Positions 1-7,633 are shown, counted from the first letter of the stretch. The stretch is 16,265 nucleotides of DNA from Spirochaeta sp. (GCA_003454605.1 DMKD01000357.1:1-16265); one strand, 5' to 3'. Numbers and translations are program-made. Notes: a model not told the origin generated them from the sequence alone.

Positions 1-26
1 GGTTTAACACTTGCTCTAACTTTCAT
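1..26 (-). CDS. rpmJ: Ribosomal protein L36, 5' end only
   Basis: Eight codons and part of a ninth are visible, reading MKVRASVK then a CC that must begin a proline codon. This is the usual start of bacterial L36, a very small zinc-ribbon protein of the 50S subunit that binds 23S rRNA. The cysteines that would prove the zinc-binding type lie outside the window. The start follows secY by 10 nt, and an AAGGGG Shine-Dalgarno overlaps the secY stop codon, so the two are translationally close. secY followed directly by rpmJ, without adk, map or infA between, is an arrangement known in spirochaetes. Identification rests on eight residues plus context. Confidence 0.85.
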
Positions 27-36
27 CTGTTACCCC

Positions 37-1356
37 TTAGAGATTCCTCGATTTAATCTTGCCTTTTTTTACAAAGCCTTCCTGATGATGCATCCTGAGA
101 TGTCCTTCAATCTGAGACATTGTATCAAGGTCAACACCAACCATAATCAGAAGTGAAGTACCACCCAGCAACATTGCCGCGCTCGCGGGGAAGTTGAACA
201 CTGCCTGAACAATAGTCGGAATAATTGCTATGAATGCGAGAAAAATCGCTCCAGGCAGAATAATTCTGTTAAGAATCTTCATAAGATGCTCTTCGAGTTT
301 ATCTGAACGAACACCAGGTATGGAACCACCGTTTTCTCTAATCTGTTTTGCAATTTCCATCGGATTAAGCGTTGCTTGTGTATAGAAATATGCAAAGAAT
401 ACAATCAATAGCGTATATATAATTAAATAAGCCGCACCGCTTGGTCGCAGCCAATATGAAAAATTACCAAGCCATTTGATATCACCGCCAAGACTGTTGC
501 TTATCTGAAGCAAGAATGTCAGTATTGATGATGCGAAAATTACCGGTATAACACCAGAAGGATTTATCTTGAAGGGAATGTAAGTGCTCTGTGCACCGTA
601 CATTTTTCTTCCTACAACCCTCTTCGCATAGTGTACAGGAATCTTCCGCTGGCCTTGCTGCTCATAGATAACCAGAGCAACAACTACAACAAACATTGCA
701 AGTACTATGATAACAAAAACCGGGTTAAGAGAATCTTCTCTAACGGCTCTCAGTATTGAAGCGAATGCATTGGGCATTCTTGCTACGATACCTGCAAAGA
801 TTATCAGTGAAATACCGTTACCAACACCACGCTGGGTAATCTGCTCGCCCATCCACATAAGGAAGACGGTTCCTGCAGTTACTGTAAGCATAGCGATAAT
901 TGTATACGGTAATTTTGACATTGATATTGCATCAGGAATCTGATCGGCATAGATAGTAACGACATATGACTGAATAAGACATACGACTATTGTTCCATAA
1001 CGAACATATCTCTGTATTTTTTTCCTGCCGCCGTCTTCTTCTGATATTTTCTTAAGAAATGGAAATACCATTAAAAGAAGCTGCATGATAATCGACATCG
1101 AAATGTAAGGCATTATACCCAACATGAAAATAGAGAAGTTCTTAAATCCGCCACCTGAAAAGAAGTCGATATATTCTGTTATTCCTATCGCGTTTGCACC
1201 TTCCTGAGCCATAAAATACAGCTTAAGGGCATTAAGATTAATACCCGGAATCGGTATTGCTACACCGAGTCTGTATACTATCAGCATCAGCATAGTGAAA
1301 AGAATCCTGTCTCGCAGGTCCTTCACACGCATCATATCAGCAAGCTTGTTAGCCAT
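37..1356 (-). CDS. secY: Protein translocase channel subunit SecY
   Basis: This is the central pore of the SecYEG inner-membrane translocon, which exports unfolded proteins with SecA and inserts membrane proteins with ribosome/SRP. The 439 residues match the family length. About ten hydrophobic segments are visible, the first near residues 18-37. Family landmarks include the plug region with SGGG (67-70), RGVGNGISL (176-184), the cytosolic loop with ENGGSIPGVR (341-350) that contacts SecA and ribosome, and GGTSLLIMVGVDLD near 398-411. The start lies 1 nt after the rplO stop, with AAGG as Shine-Dalgarno. It sits at the end of the spc segment, as in most bacteria. Confidence 0.98.
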   Translation of the reverse strand: MANKLADMMRVKDLRDRILFTMLMLIVYRLGVAIPIPGINLNALKLYFMAQEGANAIGITEYIDFFSGGGFKNFSIFMLGIMPYISMSIIMQLLLMVFPFLKKISEEDGGRKKIQRYVRYGTIVVCLIQSYVVTIYADQIPDAISMSKLPYTIIAMLTVTAGTVFLMWMGEQITQRGVGNGISLIIFAGIVARMPNAFASILRAVREDSLNPVFVIIVLAMFVVVVALVIYEQQGQRKIPVHYAKRVVGRKMYGAQSTYIPFKINPSGVIPVIFASSILTFLLQISNSLGGDIKWLGNFSYWLRPSGAAYLIIYTLLIVFFAYFYTQATLNPMEIAKQIRENGGSIPGVRSDKLEEHLMKILNRIILPGAIFLAFIAIIPTIVQAVFNFPASAAMLLGGTSLLIMVGVDLDTMSQIEGHLRMHHQEGFVKKGKIKSRNL

Positions 1357-1357
1357 T

Positions 1358-1804
1358 CTAACCTTCTTTGACTACAACATTTCCGCCGGCTTTTTCGATC
1401 TTGTCTTTTGCACCGGCTGAAACTTTTTCAACGTCAACTGTAACTTTTTTGGTGAGTTCGCCTTCACCGAGGATCTTTACCTGAACATTTTTTCCTTTAA
1501 CGATCCCCTTCTCTTTAAGAGTCTCAAGGTTAACTGTTTCACCGTCCTGAAATTTTGCTTCTAACTCTCTCAGATTTACGGGTTTATACTCAACCTTAAA
1601 AGGATAGTTTGAGAATCCTCTTCGAGCGATTCTTCGGTAGAGAGGCATCTGGCCACCTTCAAATCCTGGTCTAACACCACCGCCTGAGCGTGCATTCTGA
1701 CCGTTTGAACCTCTTCCGCTTGTTCCGCCTCGTGTAGAGCCGTTTCCGCGCCCTATTATTCTTTTCTTCTTTACCGCACCCTTCGGTGCTTTGATTTCAT
1801 TCAT
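1358..1804 (-). CDS. rplO: 50S ribosomal protein L15
   Basis: L15 is a late-assembly protein of the large subunit that binds 23S rRNA near the central protuberance. The 148 residues match the family. The N-terminal third is a glycine/arginine-rich extended tail (GRGNGSTRGGTSGRG, 18-32) ending in the hallmark GGGVRPGFEGGQMPLYRR (about 41-58). The C-terminal half is the compact domain. The ATG start is 2 nt after the rpmD stop, and a GAGGAG lies 11 nt upstream inside the end of rpmD. One nucleotide separates its TAG stop from the secY start, so translational coupling is likely. Confidence 0.97.
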   Translation of the reverse strand: MNEIKAPKGAVKKKRIIGRGNGSTRGGTSGRGSNGQNARSGGGVRPGFEGGQMPLYRRIARRGFSNYPFKVEYKPVNLRELEAKFQDGETVNLETLKEKGIVKGKNVQVKILGEGELTKKVTVDVEKVSAGAKDKIEKAGGNVVVKEG

Positions 1805-1806
1805 AA

Positions 1807-2004
1807 CTAACTAATCTCCTCAACTTTTACAAGGTGTGAGACAGTATTAACCATGCCCAGTATTGCAGGATTAGCATCCTTTACAACTGACTGATTAAGC
1901 TTCCGCAGTCCGAGGGCCTTAAGTGTGGCTCTCTGATTGGGTTTTCTGCCAATACCGCTTCTAATAAGCTCTATTTTAACCTGTTTCATTTTCTTCTTGG
2001 CCAT
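1807..2004 (-). CDS. rpmD: 50S ribosomal protein L30
   Basis: L30 is a small two-helix, three-strand protein of the 50S subunit. The 65 residues carry the family pattern IELIRSGIGRKPNQRATLKALGL followed by LVKVEEI at the C terminus (shown here by its parts: IGRKPNQR near 18-25 and SHLVKVEEI at the end). I chose the ATG at 2004. An upstream GTG at 2016 would add four residues, overlap rpsE and destroy the normal MAKKK start. The chosen start is 2 nt after the rpsE stop, with GGGG as Shine-Dalgarno inside the last rpsE codons. Confidence 0.95.
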   Translation of the reverse strand: MAKKKMKQVKIELIRSGIGRKPNQRATLKALGLRKLNQSVVKDANPAILGMVNTVSHLVKVEEIS

Positions 2005-2006
2005 AA

Positions 2007-2501
2007 TTAACCCCACATATCGGCGAGAGTTTTACCTCTGCCCTTTGCTATTGCTTTGGCACTCATCATGCTCTCAAGGCCATTGAATACTGCTTTTGTA
2101 ATATTCATTGTATTCTTGGAACCGAGAGATTTACTGAGAATATTGTTAATACCGCATACTTCCATTACAGCACGAACTGGTCCGCCTGCAATGATGCCGG
2201 TACCGGGAGCAGCAGGTTTAAGGATAACCTTAGCGCTCTTATATTCTCCGATATATTCATGAGGAACAGTACTGTTTTTAATAGGTACAGTAATCATGTT
2301 GTTCTTGGCTTTTTCAACAGATTTTCTTATGGCTTCAGAAACATCGTTCGCTTTACCGAAACCGTATCCTACTCTTCCGTTCTGATCGCCGACGACCACC
2401 AGTGCCGAGAAAGAAAATCTTCTACCGCCCTTTACTACTTTGGCAACTCTGTTGAGCTTTACGAGCTTTTCAACATATTCTTTATCGTTTGCAGCTTCCA
2501 A
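2007..2501 (-). CDS. rpsE: 30S ribosomal protein S5, TTG start
   Basis: S5 is a 30S protein at the mRNA entry site. It affects decoding accuracy and is the site of known spectinomycin-resistance changes. Visible motifs are VKGGRRFSFSALVVVGD (about 23-39), the glycine-rich NGRVGYGFGKA (41-51) of the dsRNA-binding-like N domain, and a C-terminal domain with GTGIIAGG. The 164 residues match the family. No ATG or GTG lies where translation should begin, so the start is TTG at 2501, six bases after TAGGAGG, a strong Shine-Dalgarno that includes the rplR stop codon. The gap to rplR is 10 nt. Confidence 0.96.
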   Translation of the reverse strand: MEAANDKEYVEKLVKLNRVAKVVKGGRRFSFSALVVVGDQNGRVGYGFGKANDVSEAIRKSVEKAKNNMITVPIKNSTVPHEYIGEYKSAKVILKPAAPGTGIIAGGPVRAVMEVCGINNILSKSLGSKNTMNITKAVFNGLESMMSAKAIAKGRGKTLADMWG

Positions 2502-2511
2502 CTTCTTCCTC

Positions 2512-2871
2512 CTAGATGGTTATACCAGACTTGCGGGCACCGTCAGCAATGGCTTTCACCTTACCGTGATAGACGTATCCGTTTCTGTCAAATACAACAT
2601 TAGTTATTTTCTTCTCTTTCAGTCTTGCACCGATGAGTTCACCAAGCTTAGCTGCCCCTTCAACATTTGAGGGAATTGACCTGTTATCTTTTTCAAGATT
2701 ATTAGCATATGCAATGGTCGTTCCACTCTGATCATCAATGACCTGAATATAAAGGTGCTTTGTGCTCTTATAAACACTCATTCTCGGTCTTTCAGGCGTA
2801 CCCTGAACAATCTTTCGAACGTGTTTTTTTCTTCTAACTCTTCGGTTTGCTTTCTCTATCAGCTTTTTCAT
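2512..2871 (-). CDS. rplR: 50S ribosomal protein L18
   Basis: L18 binds 5S rRNA and helps place it in the central protuberance together with L5 and L25. The 119 residues begin with a basic tail rich in Arg and Lys, followed by GTPERPRMSVYKSTKHLYIQVIDD in pieces (TPERPRMSVY near 25-34, HLYIQVIDD near 39-47) and a C-terminal VVFDRNGYVYHGKVKA-type segment. These are standard family landmarks. It starts with ATG 9 nt after the rplF stop. The Shine-Dalgarno (AGGGT overlapping the rplF stop region) is only moderate, suggesting coupling with rplF. Confidence 0.97.
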   Translation of the reverse strand: MKKLIEKANRRVRRKKHVRKIVQGTPERPRMSVYKSTKHLYIQVIDDQSGTTIAYANNLEKDNRSIPSNVEGAAKLGELIGARLKEKKITNVVFDRNGYVYHGKVKAIADGARKSGITI

Positions 2872-2880
2872 TCAATTACC

Positions 2881-3417
2881 CTACTTAATACCTGACTTAC
2901 CAATCTTACGTCTGATATTTTCATCATCGTATCTGATACCTTTGCCTTTATACGGCTCTGGCGGTCTAAGTGATCTGATTTCAGCACTAACCTGGCCGAC
3001 TCTTTGCTTGTTTGCTCCGGCTATTGTCACCTTACTACCTTCAACAGTAATAGTAATACCTTCTTCGATATAATAATCGATAGGCTGTGAATAACCGAGG
3101 CTAAGACTAAGGATATCTTTATTGACCTCTGCTCTGTAACCAACACCATTGATAATCAGACTTTTTGAGTAACCCTGAGATACACCTAACACCATATTGT
3201 TAATAAGTGATCGATACAGCCCGTGGTATGAATGTGCTGTCTTGGTATCTTTTTTAACACCAACAGTTACTTCGTTCTCTTCAACCTTAATCTCTACATC
3301 CGGCTTGTAATCCTGCTCAAGTTTTCCCTTGGGGCCTTCAACAGTGATCATGTCTTCAGTAACTGCAACTTTGACTCCCTTCGGAATCGCTATCGGTAAT
3401 TTTCCTATTCGAGACAT
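2881..3417 (-). CDS. rplF: 50S ribosomal protein L6
   Basis: L6 binds 23S rRNA helix 97 near the sarcin-ricin loop, close to where elongation factors dock. The 178 residues start MSRIGKLPI, as nearly all L6 do, and contain the duplicated L6 fold. The conserved RPPEPYKGKGIRY is at 151-163, followed by the basic C terminus. The ATG has a GGGGAAG Shine-Dalgarno, and the gap from rpsH is 14 nt. In most bacteria this gene is co-transcribed with rpsH and rplR, as here. Confidence 0.98.
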   Translation of the reverse strand: MSRIGKLPIAIPKGVKVAVTEDMITVEGPKGKLEQDYKPDVEIKVEENEVTVGVKKDTKTAHSYHGLYRSLINNMVLGVSQGYSKSLIINGVGYRAEVNKDILSLSLGYSQPIDYYIEEGITITVEGSKVTIAGANKQRVGQVSAEIRSLRPPEPYKGKGIRYDDENIRRKIGKSGIK

Positions 3418-3431
3418 ATTCTTCCCCTATT

Positions 3432-3830
3432 CTACCAAACTGAGCAAATAAGTTCGCCGCCGACTTTCTTTTCTGCGGCTTTCTTACCAGTTGTAACACC
3501 TGTCGAAGTTGAGACTATAAGTGTACCGTAGCCGTTAAAAATACGCGGCATCCTCTTGTAACTCGAATAGATTCTTCTACCAGGTTTCGATATCTTCTTA
3601 ATACCATGAATGATCGGCTGTTCCTCTTCAGCATATTTCAGGAATATTCTGATGAAATTAATTCCGTCAATCGTGGTTTTCTTAAAATTCTTAACATATC
3701 CTTCATTCTTCAAAATCTTAACTATTTCAAGTTTTAGTTTTGAAGTGGGTATATCAACTCTGTCAAATCTCGCACTATTTGCGTTTCTTATTTTTGTCAA
3801 CATATCAGCTACAGGATCTGAAACTGCCAT
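3432..3830 (-). CDS. rpsH: 30S ribosomal protein S8
   Basis: S8 is a primary 16S rRNA binder that organises the 30S central domain. In enteric bacteria it also represses the spc operon. The 132 residues include the N-terminal SDPVADMLTKIRNA (4-17) and the C-terminal STSTGVTTGKKA segment, both diagnostic. The start ATG is preceded by GGGAG six bases upstream and lies 10 nt after rpsN. Whether S8 feeds back on this operon is unknown. The rplX-rplE junction, the S8 target in E. coli, is a 1-nt overlap here with no space for an intergenic hairpin. Confidence 0.98.
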   Translation of the reverse strand: MAVSDPVADMLTKIRNANSARFDRVDIPTSKLKLEIVKILKNEGYVKNFKKTTIDGINFIRIFLKYAEEEQPIIHGIKKISKPGRRIYSSYKRMPRIFNGYGTLIVSTSTGVTTGKKAAEKKVGGELICSVW

Positions 3831-3840
3831 ATTATTCTCC

Positions 3841-4026
3841 CTACCAGCTGGATTTAGTTACGCCCGGGATAAGACCTTCACTGGCGTATTTTCTGAAACA
3901 AACTCTACACATCTTAAACTTCCGCATATAGCCTCTCGGCCGGCCACAGATTTTACATCTGTTCACCCGTCTCGTACTATATTTCGGAGTTCGGTTAGCT
4001 TTTACAATCATTGATTTTTTAGCCAT
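3841..4026 (-). CDS. rpsN: 30S ribosomal protein S14, zinc-binding short form
   Basis: S14 sits in the head of the 30S subunit and is needed for tRNA binding and late assembly. This is the short zinc form of 61 residues with a C-X2-C...C-X2-C site (C24, C27, C40, C43), ending in the conserved IPGVTKSSW. The alternative zinc-free form is about 100 residues and lacks these cysteines. The ATG has a GGAG Shine-Dalgarno eight bases upstream. It is placed between rplE and rpsH as in the canonical spc order. Confidence 0.98.
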   Translation of the reverse strand: MAKKSMIVKANRTPKYSTRRVNRCKICGRPRGYMRKFKMCRVCFRKYASEGLIPGVTKSSW

Positions 4027-4037
4027 TTTCTATGCTC

Positions 4038-4589
4038 CTATTTACTGAACGGCATGCCGAGCTTCTGTAGAAGGCTCTTGGCTTCCTGGTCGGTCTTTGC
4101 AGTTGTAACAATTGCAATGTTAAGCCCGCTGACCCTCTCAATCTTGTCATAATCGATTTCAGGAAAAATGATCTGCTCAGTAATACCAAGAGAATAGTTC
4201 CCGTTTCCGTCGAAAGCGTTAGGGTTTGTGCCTCTAAAGTCCTTAACTCGCGGAAGAGCAACACATGTAAATCTTTCAAAAAATTCCCACATGTAAGCAC
4301 CTCTAAGAGTGACCTTTGCACCTACTTCCTGTCCTTCGCGCAGCTTAAAATTTGATATAGATTTTCTTGCCTTAGTCTTAACAGCCTTCTGGCCTGTCAT
4401 AAGCTCAAGCTCATGTACAGCTGATTCAAGAAATTTCTTGTTGGCGATAGCATCACCACAGCCCACACTAAGGATAATCTTCTCTAAACCAGGAATCTGC
4501 ATTGGGGAAGAGTATCCGAATTCTTCCATAAGTTCTTTAGCAACCTTGTCTCTATAGAACTGTTTTACTGTTGGTACGTATACTGCCAT
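4038..4589 (-). CDS. rplE: 50S ribosomal protein L5
   Basis: L5 binds 5S rRNA and contacts P-site tRNA and the small subunit through the B1b bridge. With the start at 4589 the protein has 183 residues, starting MAVYVPTVKQFYRDK, a typical L5 start. Landmarks are VTLRG, the LPRVKDFRG segment and NYSLGITEQIIFPEI. The reading frame is open six codons further upstream (ATG at 4607), but that would run into rplX. The chosen ATG overlaps the rplX stop in a TAATG arrangement, a classic sign of coupled translation, with GGGG about nine bases upstream. Confidence 0.96.
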   Translation of the reverse strand: MAVYVPTVKQFYRDKVAKELMEEFGYSSPMQIPGLEKIILSVGCGDAIANKKFLESAVHELELMTGQKAVKTKARKSISNFKLREGQEVGAKVTLRGAYMWEFFERFTCVALPRVKDFRGTNPNAFDGNGNYSLGITEQIIFPEIDYDKIERVSGLNIAIVTTAKTDQEAKSLLQKLGMPFSK

Positions 4590-4903
4590 TAGATTGTATC
4601 CCCACATTTCTTACAGATTCTTGCCTTATCCTTGCCGTCAGCCTTGATTCCAATTTTGGTAGGTCCGCATTTCTTGCAGACGACCATAACATTGGAAATA
4701 TCCATGGCTGCTTCCACGCTGATAATTCCACCCTTATCGTTCTGGCTTTTGGGTTTCTGTGCCTTTTTGACAATGTTGATTCCCTGAATGATAATCCGGC
4801 CTTTATCGCTGTCTACTTTGACAACCTTACCGGTTTTACCCTTATCTTTACCACAAACGACTTTAACGGTATCGTCTTTCTTAATCTTATATTTAACCAT
4901 CAT
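4589..4903 (-). CDS. rplX: 50S ribosomal protein L24 with C-terminal zinc-ribbon cysteines
   Basis: L24 initiates 50S assembly and sits at the polypeptide exit. The 104 residues hold an N-terminal KOW fold (GKDKGKTGKV, 18-27, and GINIVKK, 41-47). The C terminus carries two CKKCG motifs (C76/C79 and C97/C100) that could form a zinc ribbon, as in many bacterial L24 but not E. coli. It starts at the first of two adjacent ATG codons, four bases after AAAGGAG; the second ATG would remove one residue. It follows rplN by 9 nt and overlaps rplE by 1 nt. Confidence 0.97.
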   Translation of the reverse strand: MMVKYKIKKDDTVKVVCGKDKGKTGKVVKVDSDKGRIIIQGINIVKKAQKPKSQNDKGGIISVEAAMDISNVMVVCKKCGPTKIGIKADGKDKARICKKCGDTI

Positions 4904-4912
4904 TGAACTCCT

Positions 4913-5281
4913 TTAAAGAACCTCAGGTGCGAGCGAAACAATCTTCATGAAACCATCGTCACGAAGTTCTCTTGCTACCGGACCGAAAATTCTTTTTCCT
5001 TTTGGAGCCTGGCTTGCATCAATAATAACACATGCATTATCATCAAATCTGATGTAGGTTCCGTCAGGTCTTCTGAATTCTTTGCTGGTTCTGACAATAA
5101 CCGCCTGCTGCACATCACCTTTCTTGATGGCCGCGTTGGGTAAAGCATCTTTAACAGCTACAACTACGATGTCGCCTATTCCGGCAGTCATTTTGTGACT
5201 TCCACCGAGAACCTTTATACACTGGACTCTTTTAGCTCCGCTGTTATCTGCCACATTCAGATACGTTTGCATCTGGATCAT
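4913..5281 (-). CDS. rplN: 50S ribosomal protein L14
   Basis: L14 forms an intersubunit bridge and is the docking site for the silencing factor RsfS. The 122 residues are the exact usual length. They show MIQMQTYLNVADNSGAK at the start, GGSHKMTAGIGDIVVV (26-41), KKGDVQQAVIVRT and a C-terminal IVSLAPEVL, all diagnostic. The ATG lies seven bases after AAAGGAG. Unlike its tightly packed neighbours it is separated from rpsQ by 68 nt containing a hairpin (see 5298-5329). Confidence 0.98.
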   Translation of the reverse strand: MIQMQTYLNVADNSGAKRVQCIKVLGGSHKMTAGIGDIVVVAVKDALPNAAIKKGDVQQAVIVRTSKEFRRPDGTYIRFDDNACVIIDASQAPKGKRIFGPVARELRDDGFMKIVSLAPEVL

Positions 5282-5297
5282 ATCACAACTCCTTTAA

Positions 5298-5329
5298 GTA
5301 CACTCGCCTGATATCCCGTGCGTGCATAC
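5298..5329 (-). promoter_or_regulatory. Intergenic RNA hairpin before rplN
   Basis: On the transcript, GTATGCACGC and GCGAGTGTAC can pair over ten positions, with nine pairs including two G-U wobbles and one A-A mismatch, around a 12-nt loop. It sits in the 68-nt rpsQ-rplN gap and ends 9 nt before the rplN Shine-Dalgarno. No U-run follows, so it is not an intrinsic terminator. It may be a processing site or a regulatory protein target. No internal promoter could be recognised in the gap. Confidence 0.45.
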
Positions 5330-5349
5330 TATTTCCATTAGAACAAAAA

Positions 5350-5625
5350 CTATTTTGCTCTCTCTACTATCTCAACAAGACGCCAGCACTTATCTTTACT
5401 GATAGGTCTTGACTCAATTACACGAACTGTATCACCAATATTAGCATCATTTTTTTCGTCATGAGCCTTTATCTTTTTGCTTCTGGCAAGATACTTTTTA
5501 TAAAGCTTATGGAGCTTTCTGGTACTTACCTTGATAACAATGGTTTTATCCATTTTATCGCTGACAACAACTCCGGTATAAGTCTTGCTATAACCTTTGG
5601 TTCTTTCTACTGCATTAGTATCCAT
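5350..5625 (-). CDS. rpsQ: 30S ribosomal protein S17
   Basis: S17 is an OB-fold primary binder of the 16S rRNA 5' domain. The 91 residues include TGVVVSDKMDKTIVIKV (17-33), HKLYKKY and the C-terminal GDTVRVIESRPISKDKCWRLVEIVERA, each standard for the family. The ATG follows an AGGAG by seven bases, and the gap from rpmC is 14 nt. The order rpmC-rpsQ-rplN is canonical for the S10-spc junction. Confidence 0.98.
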   Translation of the reverse strand: MDTNAVERTKGYSKTYTGVVVSDKMDKTIVIKVSTRKLHKLYKKYLARSKKIKAHDEKNDANIGDTVRVIESRPISKDKCWRLVEIVERAK

Positions 5626-5639
5626 TATTATCTCCTGTC

Positions 5640-5840
5640 CTAAGCCTTGCGAATCCCAAGAGCGTACTCATGGATAATCGTATTAAGCCTTGAAATCTGT
5701 CTTCTGACAGTTCTTACTTCAATAGGACTCTCAACATGACCAAGGACCTTGCTGAACCTGCTATCCATATACTTCTTTTTAAGCTCTTCGCGCTTATTAA
5801 GAAGTTCTTCGTATGTTAAATCGTTAAACGAATTTTTCAT
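5640..5840 (-). CDS. rpmC: 50S ribosomal protein L29
   Basis: L29 is a small two-helix hairpin protein near the polypeptide tunnel exit that contributes to the docking surface for trigger factor and SRP. The 66 residues contain the LTYEELLNKREELKKKYMDSRF helix and a second helix beginning VRTVRRQISRLNTII, as in the family. The ATG is 2 nt after the rplP stop. No good Shine-Dalgarno lies at normal distance; the nearest purine-rich stretch, AAGGGG, is about 15 bases upstream. Translation therefore probably depends on coupling to rplP. Confidence 0.95.
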   Translation of the reverse strand: MKNSFNDLTYEELLNKREELKKKYMDSRFSKVLGHVESPIEVRTVRRQISRLNTIIHEYALGIRKA

Positions 5841-5842
5841 GA

Positions 5843-6262
5843 CTATTCACGACCCCTTCTTTCAGCGAATTTCGCCTTAATAGGCAGCTTATTTCCTGCA
5901 AGCCGCATGGCTTCTTTTGCAAGTTCCAGCTCAACACCTGACATTTCAAACATTACGGTTCCAGGTTTAACCTCAGCAACCCAATACTCAGGGTTACCCT
6001 TACCTTTACCCATTCGGGTTTCAGCAGGTTTCTTTGTATAAGGAATATCGGGAAATATTCTAATCCAAACCTTACCGCCCCTCTTGATATGCCTAGTCAT
6101 TGCAATACGTGCAGCTTCAATCTGCCTGTTTGTAATCCATTTATTTTCGAGGGAAACCAGACCGTAATCACCGAAGGCTATTGTATTGCCTCGCTGCGCG
6201 ACTCCTCTGAGTGCACCCCCCCTCTGCCTTTTCCTATACTTCGTTCTTTTCGGACTAAGCAT
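5843..6262 (-). CDS. rplP: 50S ribosomal protein L16
   Basis: L16 helps position the aminoacyl end of tRNA in the A site and is added late in 50S assembly. The 139 residues start MLSPKRTKYRKRQRG. They contain RGGKVWIRIFPDIPYTKKPAE (61-81 in part), RMGKGKG (83-89) and an MFE motif, all landmarks. Arg83 corresponds to the arginine that is hydroxylated in E. coli; whether that happens here cannot be seen. The ATG is 5 nt after the rpsC stop, and AAGGAG lies nine bases upstream, in the last rpsC codons. Confidence 0.98.
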   Translation of the reverse strand: MLSPKRTKYRKRQRGGALRGVAQRGNTIAFGDYGLVSLENKWITNRQIEAARIAMTRHIKRGGKVWIRIFPDIPYTKKPAETRMGKGKGNPEYWVAEVKPGTVMFEMSGVELELAKEAMRLAGNKLPIKAKFAERRGRE

Positions 6263-6267
6263 CTCAG

Positions 6268-6969
6268 TTAACTCCTTGAAGAGGATTTATCTCTCTGTTT
6301 TTTAACGAGAAGACCAGCATCCTCTTTCCGATCTCTTTTATAAACTTCACCGGTGAAAACCCAGACTTTTACGCCTATAAGACCGAAAGTTGTATCAGCT
6401 TCAGCGAAACCGTATTCAATGTTAGCTCTGAGAGTATGAAGGGGAACTCGTCCTGCCTTATACTGTTCAGTTCTTGACATTTCGGCGCCGCCGAGTCGTC
6501 CTGAAACCTTAACCTTTATTCCTTGAATACCGGTTTTCATAGAATTATTAACAGCCATTTTAAGGGTTCTTCGGAAAGAACTTCTTGATTTAAGCTGTCT
6601 TGCTATATTCAGTGCAATTATCTGTGCATCACTCTCAGGCTGCTTAATCTCTTTAATCTTGATCTGAATCTTCTTACCTGCAATAGTCTGCAGTCTGTTA
6701 CCGATCTTCTCTATATTTGAACCCTTTGCACCAATTATAATTCCGGGGCGCGAGGTTTTAATCACAACCGTAATTCTCTGTGGATGTCTGATAATTTCAA
6801 TATCTGAAATATCTGCACCCTTGGTCTCAGGACAGTTAAGGAGAGTTTTTCTGATTACAAGATCTTCATGCAGCGTATCAGCATACTCTCTCGGGTCCAC
6901 GTACCATTTAGATTTCCAGGTTTTGTTTATACCAAGTCGTAAACCTATTGGATTAACTTTCTGACCCAT
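6268..6969 (-). CDS. rpsC: 30S ribosomal protein S3
   Basis: S3 forms part of the mRNA entry tunnel and its helicase activity. The 233 residues begin MGQKVNPIGLRLG. They hold a type II KH domain with a GAKG loop at 80-83, and a C-terminal S3 domain with VSGRLGGAEMSRTE and GxVPLHTLRANIEYG. The ATG directly abuts the TAA stop of rplV with no gap, so translation must be coupled. The C terminus is a short basic/serine tail. Order and length are as expected. Confidence 0.98.
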   Translation of the reverse strand: MGQKVNPIGLRLGINKTWKSKWYVDPREYADTLHEDLVIRKTLLNCPETKGADISDIEIIRHPQRITVVIKTSRPGIIIGAKGSNIEKIGNRLQTIAGKKIQIKIKEIKQPESDAQIIALNIARQLKSRSSFRRTLKMAVNNSMKTGIQGIKVKVSGRLGGAEMSRTEQYKAGRVPLHTLRANIEYGFAEADTTFGLIGVKVWVFTGEVYKRDRKEDAGLLVKKQRDKSSSRS

Positions 6970-7335
6970 TTATTCCCCCACACTCACAATTTCATCTACA
7001 ACTACTGTTATATGACTCATTCTCTTTAAGAGAATGTCTCTTCGACCCCTGCCTCTTGCCCATACTCTTTTCATTCTTGGACCTTCATCTATCATAAGAA
7101 TCTTAATATAGAGCATCTCTTCATCAAGATTCTTGTTTTGAAAAAGGGCGTTTGCAGCAGCGGACTGGATTGTCTTGCGAAGGTAAACAGCACCTTTCTG
7201 AGGAAGGCTCTCGAGTATAGCAACAGCCTCAGTGTAAGGCTTGTTTCTTACGACATTTGCTACTCTTCTGAGCTTTGTCGGAGCGATCATCAGGTGTGTT
7301 GATTTTGCTTTATAACCTTTCTTTGCTTCCATCAT
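6970..7335 (-). CDS. rplV: 50S ribosomal protein L22
   Basis: L22 lines the nascent peptide tunnel. Its long beta-hairpin forms the constriction with L4 and is a site of macrolide-resistance changes. The 121 residues include MIAPTKLRRVANVVRNKPY (16-34 in part) and the hairpin tip about 86-106 (GPRMKRVWARGRGRR region), followed by SHITVVV. No deletion or duplication of the hairpin is evident. Two adjacent ATG codons could start it; I used the first. The gap from rpsS is 5 nt and the Shine-Dalgarno is weak. Confidence 0.97.
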   Translation of the reverse strand: MMEAKKGYKAKSTHLMIAPTKLRRVANVVRNKPYTEAVAILESLPQKGAVYLRKTIQSAAANALFQNKNLDEEMLYIKILMIDEGPRMKRVWARGRGRRDILLKRMSHITVVVDEIVSVGE

Positions 7336-7340
7336 AATAC

Positions 7341-7622
7341 CTATCTCTTTCCAGCTTTCTTATCGGAACCTACATGGCCTCTGTAGAATCTTGTCGGTGC
7401 AAATTCACCGAGCTTATGACCTACAAGGTTTTCTGTAATATATACAGGAACCCATGTTTTCCCATTGTATACAGAAACTGTAAATCCAACCATTTCAGGA
7501 AAGATAGTTGATGTTCTCGAATAGGTTTTCACCATCTTCTTGTCACCAGACTTCGTCATTTCAACTATTCTTTTATACAGCTTCCTTTCAATAAAAGGAC
7601 CTTTTTTTATAGACCTAGCCAC
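7341..7622 (-). CDS. rpsS: 30S ribosomal protein S19, GTG start
   Basis: S19 lies at the top of the 30S head and contacts the large subunit through the B1a bridge. The 93 residues show ARSIKKGPFIERKL at the start, the TYSRTSTIFPEMVGFTV segment and HKLGEFAPTRFYRGH near the C terminus, all diagnostic. The first codon is GTG, eight bases after GGAG; no in-frame ATG is nearby and the protein start matches the family exactly. The gap from rplB is 11 nt. Confidence 0.97.
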   Translation of the reverse strand: MARSIKKGPFIERKLYKRIVEMTKSGDKKMVKTYSRTSTIFPEMVGFTVSVYNGKTWVPVYITENLVGHKLGEFAPTRFYRGHVGSDKKAGKR

Positions 7623-7633
7623 TATCTTTTCTC

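Noticed and set aside
4590..4607. A six-codon N-terminal extension of L5
   Set aside because: It overlaps rplX; the TAATG coupled start and the family N terminus favour 4589.
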